Positions 28,292-37,773 of a stretch of DNA of 64,000 nucleotides are shown here, one piece after another. The translations under genes and the position numbers were made by a program. The stretch is taken from positions 1 through 64,000 of the forward strand of contig CANREG010000002.1 of NCBI GenBank assembly GCA_947629565.1. Direction: 5' to 3'. This stretch comes from an uncultured Lachnospiraceae bacterium. Its GTDB lineage: Bacteria; Bacillota; Clostridia; Lachnospirales; Lachnospiraceae. Position 1 is the stretch's first letter. Each line of letters opens with the position of its first letter. The notes under the pieces were generated by a model. The model saw only the letters and a list, made by a program, of their open reading frames with translations. It did no database searches and was not told where the DNA came from.

Positions 28292-29991
28292 AAATGAATA
28301 TGAAAAAAGGGGAGCCTTACAGGAAGGGAAAAGCATCGAAGGCTCCCAGCGTGAAGATTATTCCTTTGGGAGGTCTTGAGCAGATCGGCATGAACATTAC
28401 AGCCATTGAGTACGAAGATACCATCGTTGTAATCGACTGCGGTCTGGCATTTCCGGAAGAGGATATGTTGGGAATTGATCTGGTGATACCGGATGTATCG
28501 TATCTGAAAGAGAATATCGAGAAGGTAAAGGGATTGGTAGTAACCCATGGACATGAGGACCACATCGGCGCAATCCCCTATGTGGAGAAGGAAATGAATA
28601 TGCCGATTTATGCGACCAAGCTTACGATGGGACTGATTGAGAATAAGCTGAAAGAGCATAATCTGATGAACAATGTGAAGCGGAAGGTGGTAAAGCATGG
28701 ACAGACCATTAATTTAGGCTGTTTTAGAGTAGAGTTTATCCGTTCTAACCACTCCATTGCAGATTCTTCCGGCCTTGCCATTTATACACCGGCGGGAATT
28801 TTAGTACACACGGGCGACTTTAAGGTGGACTTTACCCCGGTTTTTGGGGAAACCATTGATCTGCAGCGGTATGCGGAGCTTGGAAAGAAGGGAGTGCTCG
28901 CCTTGATGGCGGACTCCACCAATGTGGAGAGACCGGGCTTTACGCCCAGTGAGAAGAAGGTGGGGCGGACGTTTGATATCCTCTTTTCCGAGAATAAGAA
29001 CAGCCGTCTGATCATTGCCACCTTTGCTTCGAATGTGGATAGAGTACAGCAGATTATCAACAGCGCGGACAAGTACGGGCGCAAGGTGATTATTGAGGGA
29101 AGAAGTATGGTGAATGTGATCAACACGGCTTCTGAACTCGGATTTATCCAGATTCCGGATAATACCTTAATTGATATAGAGCAGATGAAGAACTATCCCG
29201 ACGAGCAGATTGTACTGATTACCACGGGAAGCCAGGGAGAGAATATGGCGGCTTTAAGCCGGATTGCCGCAAATATCCACAGCAAGGTAAGCATCAAGCC
29301 GGGGGATACGGTCATCTTAAGCTCCAGCCCTATTCCCGGTAATGAGAAGGCCATTAACAAGATTATCAATGAGTTAGAGATGAAGGGGGCAAAGGTAATC
29401 TTCCAGGATACCCACGTATCCGGACATGCCTGTCAGGAGGAGCTTAAGCTAATCTATGCCCTGACGAAGCCCCAGTATGCGATTCCGGTACATGGAGAGT
29501 ACCGGCACTTAAAGCGGCATGCCCAGCTGGCAATGGAGATGGGCGTGGAAAAGGATCATGTGCAGATTTTAAGCAACGGCATGATTTTAGAGCTTTCCGC
29601 AGATTCTTCCAAGATTACCGGTCATGTGACCTCGCAGGGCGTGTTGGTAGACGGCCTGGGCGTGGGGGATGTGGGCAATATCGTCCTTCGCGACCGCCAG
29701 CACCTTTCACAGAATGGTTTGATTATTGTGGTGGTTGCATTGGAAAAGAACAGCAATCTGTTAGTGGCAGGGCCGGACATCGTATCCAGAGGTTTTGTGT
29801 ATGTCAGGGAATCAGAGAATCTGATGGATGAATGCCATGACGTGGTGGAAGATGCTTTGAACGACTGTCTGGAACGGAATATTACGGACTGGGGCAAGTT
29901 AAAGACTTCCATTAAAGATGAATTAGGGGATTTCCTCTGGAAACGGACCAAGCGGAACCCCATGATTTTACCGATTATTACGGAAGTGTAG
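28288..29991 (+). CDS. Ribonuclease J
   Basis: KIIPLGGLEQIGMNITAIEY...VVTHGHEDHIGAIPYV...IRSNHSIADSSGLAIYTPAGILVHTGDFKVD...VPVHGEYRHLKRHAQLA. Confidence 0.95.
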   Translation: MKMNMKKGEPYRKGKASKAPSVKIIPLGGLEQIGMNITAIEYEDTIVVIDCGLAFPEEDMLGIDLVIPDVSYLKENIEKVKGLVVTHGHEDHIGAIPYVEKEMNMPIYATKLTMGLIENKLKEHNLMNNVKRKVVKHGQTINLGCFRVEFIRSNHSIADSSGLAIYTPAGILVHTGDFKVDFTPVFGETIDLQRYAELGKKGVLALMADSTNVERPGFTPSEKKVGRTFDILFSENKNSRLIIATFASNVDRVQQIINSADKYGRKVIIEGRSMVNVINTASELGFIQIPDNTLIDIEQMKNYPDEQIVLITTGSQGENMAALSRIAANIHSKVSIKPGDTVILSSSPIPGNEKAINKIINELEMKGAKVIFQDTHVSGHACQEELKLIYALTKPQYAIPVHGEYRHLKRHAQLAMEMGVEKDHVQILSNGMILELSADSSKITGHVTSQGVLVDGLGVGDVGNIVLRDRQHLSQNGLIIVVVALEKNSNLLVAGPDIVSRGFVYVRESENLMDECHDVVEDALNDCLERNITDWGKLKTSIKDELGDFLWKRTKRNPMILPIITEV

Positions 29992-30069
29992 GAAAAGGAA
30001 GCGCCGCTGTGATTTGATATGCATTTGGCAGGCGGCCGGCATATATATTTTGGGGAAAGGAAAACCGGT

Positions 30070-30405
30070 ATGATAACAAAAGAAGCGGAACGGCTGAATC
30101 AGACAATTAAAGAAAGTCCGGAGTACCGGAATTATCTTACAGCGCTAAACCGGCTTAAGGAGAATCAGGAGCTTTATCAGGCCATGAATGTCTTTCGGAG
30201 AAGAAATTATGAGCTGCAAAGCTATGACGACGGTATTAACCGTTACCATGAGATTAACAATTTAGGCCTGGAGTTTGAAAAGGTGCTCCGCAATCCTTTG
30301 GTCAATGAATTTCTGATCGCAGAGCAGATTCTTTCCAGGAAGATGACGAGGGTATATGAGATGATTGCAGACGGACTGGAATTAGATTACAGTTATATGG
30401 AGTAG
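30070..30405 (+). CDS. YlbF-family regulator
   Basis: MITKEAERLNQTIKESPEYRNYLTALNRLKENQELYQAMNVFRRRNYELQ. Confidence 0.75.
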   Translation: MITKEAERLNQTIKESPEYRNYLTALNRLKENQELYQAMNVFRRRNYELQSYDDGINRYHEINNLGLEFEKVLRNPLVNEFLIAEQILSRKMTRVYEMIADGLELDYSYME

Positions 30406-30413
30406 GTGAGAGG

Positions 30414-30800
30414 ATGGCAGGGGACAGGGAAAATATATCGGGTACAATTTTAAGGCTCAGCCTGCGGACGCTGGTCAATATGGTATTGTTGTTTTTTCTG
30501 GTAGAGGGCTGCATAGCGGCATACAACTTTTCCTACAAAGTGTTTGCTGATTATCCCTATATGGCGGTATCAAAGGATACGAAAACTGTTACCATTTCCA
30601 AAGGGCAGACGGCAAAGGATGTGGCACTTGTTTTGGAGAAGTCAGATATTGTGGAAAGCCGGTATGTGTTTTTGGCAAGGGCGTATCTTGGCAGGTATAA
30701 CAATCAGATTCAGGCGGGAACTTATACGTTAGGTCCGGGCATGACGCCGGAAGAGATTTGTAAGACAATCTGCGGGCAGCAGAGTGAGGGCGATACATGA
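30414..30800 (+). CDS. Short MltG/YceG-like protein (TM + LysM-like domain only)
   Basis: TM helix then VTISKGQTAKDVALVLEKSDIVESRYVFLARAYLGRYNNQIQAGTYTLGPGMTPEEICKTI; ends at 128 aa, without the catalytic YceG core. Confidence 0.72.
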   Translation: MAGDRENISGTILRLSLRTLVNMVLLFFLVEGCIAAYNFSYKVFADYPYMAVSKDTKTVTISKGQTAKDVALVLEKSDIVESRYVFLARAYLGRYNNQIQAGTYTLGPGMTPEEICKTICGQQSEGDT

Positions 30801-31444
30801 TAGTAGAAGAGAGAATTGCCTCCTTTATCCAGTCTATGATTCCGGATATGGGAGGTATTTTAGGTGAGATTGAAAAAGAGGCGATAGCGGATGAGGTTCC
30901 CATTATCCGGAAGGAGACCAGGGAATGGATGAAAACATTGCTGCTTGCCACACGCCCGGTACGGGTGTTAGAGGTAGGAACGGCAGTGGGATTTTCTGCA
31001 ATCTTTATGTGCAGCTGCCTTCCGGCGGAGGGGCACATCACAACCATTGAAAAGTGGAAGCCGAGAATTTGTAAGGCAAAGGAGAATTTCAAACGTGCTG
31101 ACGTGGAGAACAGAATTACCCTGCTTGAAGGCGATGCGGCAGAGGTGTTAAAGGAGCTTTCCGGCAGTTTTGATTTCATTTTTATGGATGCGGCTAAGGG
31201 TCAGTATATCCATTTTCTGCCGGAGGTGCTAAGGCTGCTGGCGGAAGGCGGTATTCTGGTGTCTGACAATGTGCTTCAGGATGGTGAAGTGCTTGATTCG
31301 AAATATGTGGTGGAAAGACGGAACCGGACGATACACAGCCGGATGCGGGAGTATCTATATACGCTGGAAAATCATGCATGCCTGACAACTTCAATCCTCC
31401 CCATAGGCGACGGGGTGGCTTTTTCGGTAAAGCGCAGCGCATAG
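30797..31444 (+). CDS. SAM-dependent O-methyltransferase family 3 (YrrM/TrmR-like)
   Basis: RVLEVGTAVGFSAIFMCSCLP...IFMDAAKGQYIHFLPEVLRLLAEGGILVSDNVLQDG. Confidence 0.88.
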   Translation: MIVEERIASFIQSMIPDMGGILGEIEKEAIADEVPIIRKETREWMKTLLLATRPVRVLEVGTAVGFSAIFMCSCLPAEGHITTIEKWKPRICKAKENFKRADVENRITLLEGDAAEVLKELSGSFDFIFMDAAKGQYIHFLPEVLRLLAEGGILVSDNVLQDGEVLDSKYVVERRNRTIHSRMREYLYTLENHACLTTSILPIGDGVAFSVKRSA

Positions 31445-31453
31445 AGATTCAGG

Positions 31454-32722
31454 ATGGAAAGTGGTGGAAGAGGAATGAGAGAGACAGAATTGTTAGTTCC
31501 GGCGGGAAGCCTGGAAGTATTGAAGGTGGCGGTGGATTATGGCGCAGATGCGGTATATATCGGCGGAGAAGCCTTTGGATTACGGGCAAAAGCTCACAAT
31601 TTTTCAATCAAAGATATGAAAGAAGCGGTTGCTTACTGCCATGCCAGAAAAGTCCGCTTATATGTGGCGGCCAATATTTTTGCCCATAATCGGGATCTTG
31701 CCGGAATCCGCTCTTATTTTGAACGGCTGAAGCCTTTGGGGATTGACGGTTTGATTATATCTGATCCGGCAGTTTTTATGCTGGCGAAGGAGATTTTGCC
31801 GGAGGTGGAACGCCATGTCAGCACCCAGGCGAATAACACCAATTATGGGACTTACCGATTCTGGCATGATTTGGGAGCGAAACGGGTGGTGTCCGCCAGA
31901 GAACTTTCTCTTGCCGAGCTTAAGGAAATCAGGGAGCATATCCCGGAGGATATGGAGATCGAAAGCTTTGTCCACGGCGCCATGTGCATATCCTATTCGG
32001 GAAGATGCCTGTTATCCCATTATCTCACAGGAAGGGACGCTAACCAGGGCGCCTGCACCCACCCCTGCCGATGGAAATATGCAGTCGTGGAGGAAAAACG
32101 TCCCGGAGAATATTTTCCCGTGGATGAGGATGAGCGGGGAACGTATATTTTTAATTCCAAGGACCTTTGCATGGTGGAGTACATTCCGGAGCTTATGGAG
32201 GCGGGGATTGACAGCTTTAAGATTGAAGGGCGGATGAAGACGGCTCTCTATGTGGCGACTGTGGCGAGAACCTACCGGATGGCCATAGATGATTACCGAC
32301 AATCACCAAAGCTATATAAAAAGCGGCTGCCATATTACAGGGAGGAGATTGGAAAGTGTACCTATCGGCAGTTTACCACAGGCTTTTACTTTGGAAAGAC
32401 GGATGAAACCTCCCAGATCTATGACAGCAATGAATATGTGAAGGATTATACCTATATCGGCAGGGTGGAGCAGGTGGATAAGGAGGGAAGGGCCTGCTTT
32501 ATCCAGCGCAATAAGTTTTCCGTGGGGGAGCAGGTGGAGGCCATGCTTTTTGACGGAACCAATAAGCTGCTTACGGTCAGGGCAATCCGCAACGAAAAGG
32601 GGGAGCAGGTGGAAAGCGCCCCCCATCCGAAGGAGCAGTTGGCGGTAGATTTTGGGGAGGCGTTGGCGCCGGGAATCATCCTACGCCGGGAAACCGTCGA
32701 AAGCCCTGCGCAGCTTGTGTAG
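31454..32722 (+). CDS. U32-family peptidase-like protein (YrrN/YrrO, tRNA/rRNA hydroxylation-type)
   Basis: ELLVPAGSLEVLKVAVDYGADAVYIGGEAFGLRAKAHNFS; ESFVHGAMCISYSGRCLLSHYLTGRDANQGACTHPCRWKY; ATG alternative at 31475. Confidence 0.92.
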   Translation: MESGGRGMRETELLVPAGSLEVLKVAVDYGADAVYIGGEAFGLRAKAHNFSIKDMKEAVAYCHARKVRLYVAANIFAHNRDLAGIRSYFERLKPLGIDGLIISDPAVFMLAKEILPEVERHVSTQANNTNYGTYRFWHDLGAKRVVSARELSLAELKEIREHIPEDMEIESFVHGAMCISYSGRCLLSHYLTGRDANQGACTHPCRWKYAVVEEKRPGEYFPVDEDERGTYIFNSKDLCMVEYIPELMEAGIDSFKIEGRMKTALYVATVARTYRMAIDDYRQSPKLYKKRLPYYREEIGKCTYRQFTTGFYFGKTDETSQIYDSNEYVKDYTYIGRVEQVDKEGRACFIQRNKFSVGEQVEAMLFDGTNKLLTVRAIRNEKGEQVESAPHPKEQLAVDFGEALAPGIILRRETVESPAQLV

Positions 32723-33313
32723 CGCTTTTTTTTCAATGCGGGATACATAGGAGCGGGATATGTGCAAGGCGTCCGCCACCTCCCGCTGTGTCATGGGATT
32801 TTTGTGGAACAGGCCGTAGCGCAGGGAAAGCACCTTGAATTCACGCGGTTCTAATTGCTGATTCAGTGCCTGGTAAAGCTGTTTTACATTGTCTTCTAAG
32901 ATAATGTGTTCGCTGATGTCCCTGCCCTCTGATTCCACAATGTCAAGCAGATTGATTTCGTTCCCCTCTTTATCGGTGCCGATGGGCTCGTAGAGGGAAA
33001 ATTCCCTGGAGCATTTCCGCTCCTGCCGGAGCATCATCAGCAGCTCGTTTTCAATGCACCGGGAGGCGTAGGTAACCAGGCGGCTGCCCTTTTCCATGTC
33101 ATAGGTGTTGATGGCTTTAATCAGCCCGATGGTTCCGATGGAGATTAAGTCATCCGTATCCCGGTCAAAATTATTGTATTTTTTTACAATATGGGCTACC
33201 AGCCGCAGATTGTATTCAACTAAGATATTACGCGCCTCTAAGTCGCCTTCCCTGCTTCTTTTCAAATAATAAAGCTCAGATTCCTTCGATAGAGGCTGTT
33301 TGAATGTCTGCAT
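32681..33313 (-). CDS. sigK: RNA polymerase sporulation sigma factor SigK
   Basis: MQTFKQPLSKESELYYLKRSREGDLEARNILVEYNLRLVAHIVKKYNNFDRDTDDLISIGTIGLIKAINTYD...REVADALHISRSYVSRIEKKALHKLRRAF; ATG 33313 with aaggtg RBS; longer upstream ORF extension looks non-coding. Confidence 0.92.
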   Translation of the reverse strand: MQTFKQPLSKESELYYLKRSREGDLEARNILVEYNLRLVAHIVKKYNNFDRDTDDLISIGTIGLIKAINTYDMEKGSRLVTYASRCIENELLMMLRQERKCSREFSLYEPIGTDKEGNEINLLDIVESEGRDISEHIILEDNVKQLYQALNQQLEPREFKVLSLRYGLFHKNPMTQREVADALHISRSYVSRIEKKALHKLRRAFDGFPA

Positions 33314-33445
33314 AGGAGTCACCTTAAAGGGGTTTTTCCTTATTTTATGATGAAATTTGCCAAAAGTGCTTTTCCACAAAGGTTTTTCCCGGTTTTTGTG
33401 CAAATAAACAAAATTATAGAAAAGGTTTCTTTTTTTTTGGTAATG

Positions 33446-33454
33446 TGGTACAAT
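33446..33454 (+). promoter_or_regulatory. Extended -10 promoter upstream of pilB
   Basis: TGgTACAAT 29 bp upstream of the pilB ATG; weak -35. Confidence 0.55.
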
Positions 33455-33482
33455 ATGAATATCTAAAATTATTTGTGAGGTC

Positions 33483-35204
33483 ATGCATATGCGAATCGGA
33501 GTAGGAAGAAAGAAAATAAGAATCGGTGATCTGTTAGTTGCGGCGGGGGCAATTACAGAGGAACAGTTGCAGGAGGCTCTTACCATTCAGAAGGAGAAGG
33601 GGCAGAAGTTAGGCCAGACTCTTTTGGAGGAGGGCTTTATCAGTAAGGAATTATTTATTGCCGTACTGACCCAGCAGATGGGCGTGGAATATATAGATCT
33701 GAAGGGCTGCAAGTTTGATGATGATGTATTGTCCACTATTCCTGAAGATATCGTTATGAAATATAATGTGGTTCCTTTAGGATATGATGAGAACAATCCC
33801 AATGTGTTGAGGGTTGCCATGTCGGATCCCATGGATATCATTGCGGTGGATGATATCTCTATTGCTACCGGCACCCAGGTAGAACCGCTCCTTGCCATGG
33901 AGGATGAGATAGCCGAGACGATTGGTAAGTATTACGGCAGCCATCAGGCTATGGAAGCGGCGGAAGCTTACCGGAGAGAGCGGGAAGAGGCCATGCTTTC
34001 CGAGGCGGAAGAAGAGGAGATGAATGCGGATATTGAGAACTCTCCTATCGTACTTCTTGTAAAGCAGATATTGGAAGGCGGAGTCAGACAGAGGGCTTCC
34101 GATATCCATATTGAGCCGTTAGAGACTTCCGTTCGCGTCCGGTACCGTATCGACGGTGCACTAAAGCAGGTAATGTCCTATGATTATTCCCTGCTTTCCG
34201 GTATCTGTGCCAGATTAAAGATTATGGGAGGCATGGATATCTCCGAGAAGAGAAAACCTCAGGACGGCCGTATCTCCATTATGGTAGACCGGAAAGAGTT
34301 TGATATCCGTGTGTCCATGCTTCCCACGGTATATGGAGAGAAGACGGTTATGCGTCTTACCTCAAAGGAAGGCTTGACGAGACCGAAATCCGGACTCGGT
34401 TTCTCACCGGAGGAGGAGAAGGTCTTCGACGGCATCTTGAGTAACCCGCATGGAATTATCCTGGTAACGGGGCCTACGGGTTCCGGTAAGTCAACGACTC
34501 TGTATACGGCGCTAAGCGAGCTGAATACAGAGGACGTGAATATCATCACGGTAGAGGACCCGGTGGAGGCGAATATCGAAGGAATCAACCAGTGTCAGGT
34601 AAATGAGAAGGCGGAGATGACATTTGCGGCAGCCCTTCGTTCTATCTTACGTCAGGACCCGGACATTATCATGATCGGTGAGATTCGTGACGGCGAGACG
34701 GCGGATATCGCGGTAAAGGCGGCGATTACCGGACACTTGGTGGTATCTACCCTGCATACCAACTCTGCGGCTTCTACGGTAACCCGTCTGATTGATATGG
34801 GAATTGAGCCCTATACGGCCGGCGATGCGCTGGTAGGAGTAATTGCCCAGCGTCTGGTAAGAAGGCTGTGTACCTGCAAGCAGCCGAGATATGCAGAGGA
34901 GAACGAGAAGCGCCAGTTAGGCGTGGAAGGGGAAGATGATGTGGTAATCTATGAGCCGGTTGGCTGTCCCCTTTGCAATGATACCGGTTATACCGGACGT
35001 ATCGGCGTGTATGAGATGATGCCGGTTTCAAGGGGACTGCAGCAGGTTATCGCTACCAATGCTCCGGCGAATGAGATTGAGAAGCAGGCTTTGGCAGAAG
35101 GCATGATGACATTGAAGCTTAGCTGCGCCAAGCATGTACTGAATGGAATCACATCTATCTCTGAGATGCGTAAGATTGTGTACGAAGCAGGAGATGATTA
35201 TTGA
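33483..35204 (+). CDS. pilB: Type IV pilus assembly ATPase PilB (GspE/T2SS-E family)
   Basis: N-term GspE_N; Walker A GPTGSGKSTTLYTAL; Asp box; CTCKQ...GCPLCNDTGYTGRIGVYE tetracysteine. Confidence 0.95.
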   Translation: MHMRIGVGRKKIRIGDLLVAAGAITEEQLQEALTIQKEKGQKLGQTLLEEGFISKELFIAVLTQQMGVEYIDLKGCKFDDDVLSTIPEDIVMKYNVVPLGYDENNPNVLRVAMSDPMDIIAVDDISIATGTQVEPLLAMEDEIAETIGKYYGSHQAMEAAEAYRREREEAMLSEAEEEEMNADIENSPIVLLVKQILEGGVRQRASDIHIEPLETSVRVRYRIDGALKQVMSYDYSLLSGICARLKIMGGMDISEKRKPQDGRISIMVDRKEFDIRVSMLPTVYGEKTVMRLTSKEGLTRPKSGLGFSPEEEKVFDGILSNPHGIILVTGPTGSGKSTTLYTALSELNTEDVNIITVEDPVEANIEGINQCQVNEKAEMTFAAALRSILRQDPDIIMIGEIRDGETADIAVKAAITGHLVVSTLHTNSAASTVTRLIDMGIEPYTAGDALVGVIAQRLVRRLCTCKQPRYAEENEKRQLGVEGEDDVVIYEPVGCPLCNDTGYTGRIGVYEMMPVSRGLQQVIATNAPANEIEKQALAEGMMTLKLSCAKHVLNGITSISEMRKIVYEAGDDY

Positions 35205-35312
35205 TAGGATTTATAAGTCAGATGGCGCTTATACTTGAATGTGGCGGCATTTGGCAAAAATACGGAGCCGTCAGGCGACGAGATATAATGTAACAGGGAA
35301 AGGGGAAAAGAC

Positions 35313-36365
35313 ATGATTGACATCAAGGAATTATTGGCATTTTCAGTGGAGCAGAAGGCGTCCGACGTGCATATTGCAGTGGGGATTCCGCCGAAGCTTC
35401 GTATTAATGGTAAGCTGATTGAGGTGGAGAGTCCCCCATTAGAGCCGGCGGATGCGGCGGAGATGATTGGGGCTACCATGCATGAGAGACATAAGCAGAT
35501 CTTGAAGGAACGGGGAGAGGTGGACTTTTCTTTTGACTCTGATGAGACCGGCCGTTTCCGTGTGAATGTATTTATGGACCGGGGCAATATGGCAGCCGCT
35601 TACCGGCGGGTGGAGACTATAATCCCGAGACCGGACCAGTTAGGAATTCCTACCGAGGTTGTGGAATTATATAAGAAGAAAAGAGGACTGGTTTTGGTAA
35701 CCGGACCTACCGGTTCCGGTAAATCCACCACGCTTGCTTCTATTATTAACAAAGCTAATGAGAATCTGACAGATCATATTATTACATTGGAAGACCCGAT
35801 TGAGTATGTGCATCACCATAAGAAATCCGTGGTGAACCAGCGGGAGGTCGGAATGGATACCTTAAGCTACGGCAACGCCCTTCGCGCAGCCCTTCGTGAG
35901 GACCCGGACATTATTCTTTTGGGAGAGATGCGTGATTTAGAGACAATTTCCACGGCAATCACGGCGGCTGAGACCGGACACCTGGTATTCTCAACCCTGC
36001 ATACGATTGGAGCGGCCAATACGATTGACCGTATCATTGACGTATTCCCGACTCATCAGCAGCAGCAGACCCGTGTACAGCTGGCCATGATTTTGGAGGG
36101 AGTTATTTCGCAGGCGTTAGTGCCTGCTGAAGATGGCAGAGGCCGTGTGGCAGCCTTTGAGGTTATGTTTGGAAGCGCCGCTATCCGAAGCCTGATTCGT
36201 GAGGCCAAGACGCATCAGATTCAGTCCACTATCCAGACCAGTCGTCAACAGGGGATGATTACATTGGACGATCATTTGTATGAATTGTACAGAGAAGGGG
36301 CTATTAGTCGTGAAAATGCACTAATTTACGCTCAGGATCAGGTGGCTCTGAAGAAGAAAATGTAG
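35313..36365 (+). CDS. pilT: Type IV pilus retraction ATPase PilT
   Basis: KASDVHIAVGIPPKLRINGKL; GPTGSGKSTTLASIIN; AIRSLIREAKTHQIQSTIQT (PilT AIRNLIRE-like motif). Confidence 0.95.
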   Translation: MIDIKELLAFSVEQKASDVHIAVGIPPKLRINGKLIEVESPPLEPADAAEMIGATMHERHKQILKERGEVDFSFDSDETGRFRVNVFMDRGNMAAAYRRVETIIPRPDQLGIPTEVVELYKKKRGLVLVTGPTGSGKSTTLASIINKANENLTDHIITLEDPIEYVHHHKKSVVNQREVGMDTLSYGNALRAALREDPDIILLGEMRDLETISTAITAAETGHLVFSTLHTIGAANTIDRIIDVFPTHQQQQTRVQLAMILEGVISQALVPAEDGRGRVAAFEVMFGSAAIRSLIREAKTHQIQSTIQTSRQQGMITLDDHLYELYREGAISRENALIYAQDQVALKKKM

Positions 36366-36412
36366 AATTTTGTACAAAATTGATAAAAAATTAATTTTAT
36401 GTCAATTTATTA

Positions 36413-36441
36413 TTGCAATTTTGACGAAATTGGTTTATTAT
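36413..36441 (+). promoter_or_regulatory. Sigma-A-type promoter upstream of pilC
   Basis: TTGCAA (36413-36418) - 17 bp - TATTAT (36436-36441) in a 192-bp intergenic region. Confidence 0.6.
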
Positions 36442-36557
36442 CATACTTAGGAAATAGAATGTTAATAATTTGTTCATATTTTGCAGCGGAATGCATATTT
36501 AATAGTAAGGGGATTTGCAGGATGTGAACATAGGGTGAATGGTGGAGGAGTTGTTAT

Positions 36558-37766
36558 ATGGCACAGTTTAATTATAAGGCGACCGACAAAGCTGGTAAAG
36601 CGAGAAAGGGTACAATTGATGCGGCCGACGAGTCCAAGGCAAGAGAGAAGTTAAAGGCAGAGGGGCTTACAGTCAGTGAGATTAAGGACGCCGGTGATGC
36701 AAAGCCGATTCGAATCGGCAAGAAGAAGGTAAAGAGCCGGGATTTATCCATTGTGTGTAAGCAGATGGTAAGTATTTTGAATGCAGGTGTTACCGTAATT
36801 ACTGCGTTGGATATGCTTTCTGAGCAGATGGATAACAAGGTGCTGCGGGCGGCACTGATTGAGGCGAAGGTGTATGTAGAGAAGGGAGGCAATCTCTCAG
36901 ACGCCATGCGTTTGAATCCCAATGTATTCCCACCGATTATGATTAACATGGTGGCGGCAGGTGAGGCTTCCGGTAGTATGGAGACAGCTTTTGATCGTCT
37001 GTCAATTCACTTTGAGAAAGATGATGCATTGAAAGGAAAGATTAAGGGAGCGCTTACTTATCCGATCATGGTTATGATTGTAGCGGTACTGGTAATCATC
37101 GTGGTTATGATTGCAGTTATCCCTAACTTTGTTGAGATGTTTGCAGATATGGGAACAGAACTTCCTTTAGCAACAAGAATTATGATGGCGGGCAGCGACT
37201 TTATTTTGCATAGGTGGTTTATCCTGGTTCCGGTGTTGATTGGTATCGGATTTGGCATTAAGGTTGCATTGGCAACCCCAGGCGGACAGTTGTTTGCGGC
37301 TAAGGTCGGTATTAATGCACCGATTTTCAGCGATATGGTTATCAAGTCCAATTCTGCACAGTTTGCAAGAACGTTAAGTACATTGATGGCAGCAGGTATT
37401 CCTATGTTGGATGCTATTGAACAGGTTGCCCGGATGATGAGCAATAAGATTTTCCGGGATGGCTTGATGAATACGAAGGCGCAGGTTGCCAAAGGCTTGC
37501 CATTATCCAAGCCACTTAAGGATATGGATGTATTTCCAACCATGCTGGTACAGATGGTTAAGATTGGAGAAGAGACCGGTAATATTGAAGATATGATGGA
37601 GAAGGTTGCTGACCTCTATGACAGAGAGGTGGATTTGGCAACGGAATCTTTGACACAGGCTATGGAGCCGCTTACTATGGTACTGATGGCTGGTATTGTG
37701 GGCATGATTGTTGCCGCAGTATACGGACCAATCCTCAGCATGTACGAAGGTATCGACAATATGTAA
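36558..37766 (+). CDS. pilC: Type IV pilus inner-membrane platform protein PilC (GspF family)
   Basis: FNYKATDKAGKARKGTIDA...LPLSKPLKDMDVFPTMLVQMVKIGEETGNIEDMMEKVADLYDREVD. Confidence 0.94.
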   Translation: MAQFNYKATDKAGKARKGTIDAADESKAREKLKAEGLTVSEIKDAGDAKPIRIGKKKVKSRDLSIVCKQMVSILNAGVTVITALDMLSEQMDNKVLRAALIEAKVYVEKGGNLSDAMRLNPNVFPPIMINMVAAGEASGSMETAFDRLSIHFEKDDALKGKIKGALTYPIMVMIVAVLVIIVVMIAVIPNFVEMFADMGTELPLATRIMMAGSDFILHRWFILVPVLIGIGFGIKVALATPGGQLFAAKVGINAPIFSDMVIKSNSAQFARTLSTLMAAGIPMLDAIEQVARMMSNKIFRDGLMNTKAQVAKGLPLSKPLKDMDVFPTMLVQMVKIGEETGNIEDMMEKVADLYDREVDLATESLTQAMEPLTMVLMAGIVGMIVAAVYGPILSMYEGIDNM

Positions 37767-37773
37767 TCCTTAC

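Noticed and set aside
30589-31179. 196-aa minus-strand ORF
   Set aside because: Antisense to mltG-like and O-methyltransferase genes; no family resemblance
33314-33586. N-terminal extension of the sigK ORF as a pro-sequence
   Set aside because: Extension runs into pilB antisense, has a non-membrane, Lys/His-rich composition and no good RBS; ATG 33313 has an RBS
36366-36557. c-di-GMP riboswitch upstream of pilC
   Set aside because: I looked for GEMM-like conserved segments because clostridial pilus genes can be riboswitch-controlled; none recognised by eye. A covariance-model search would be decisive
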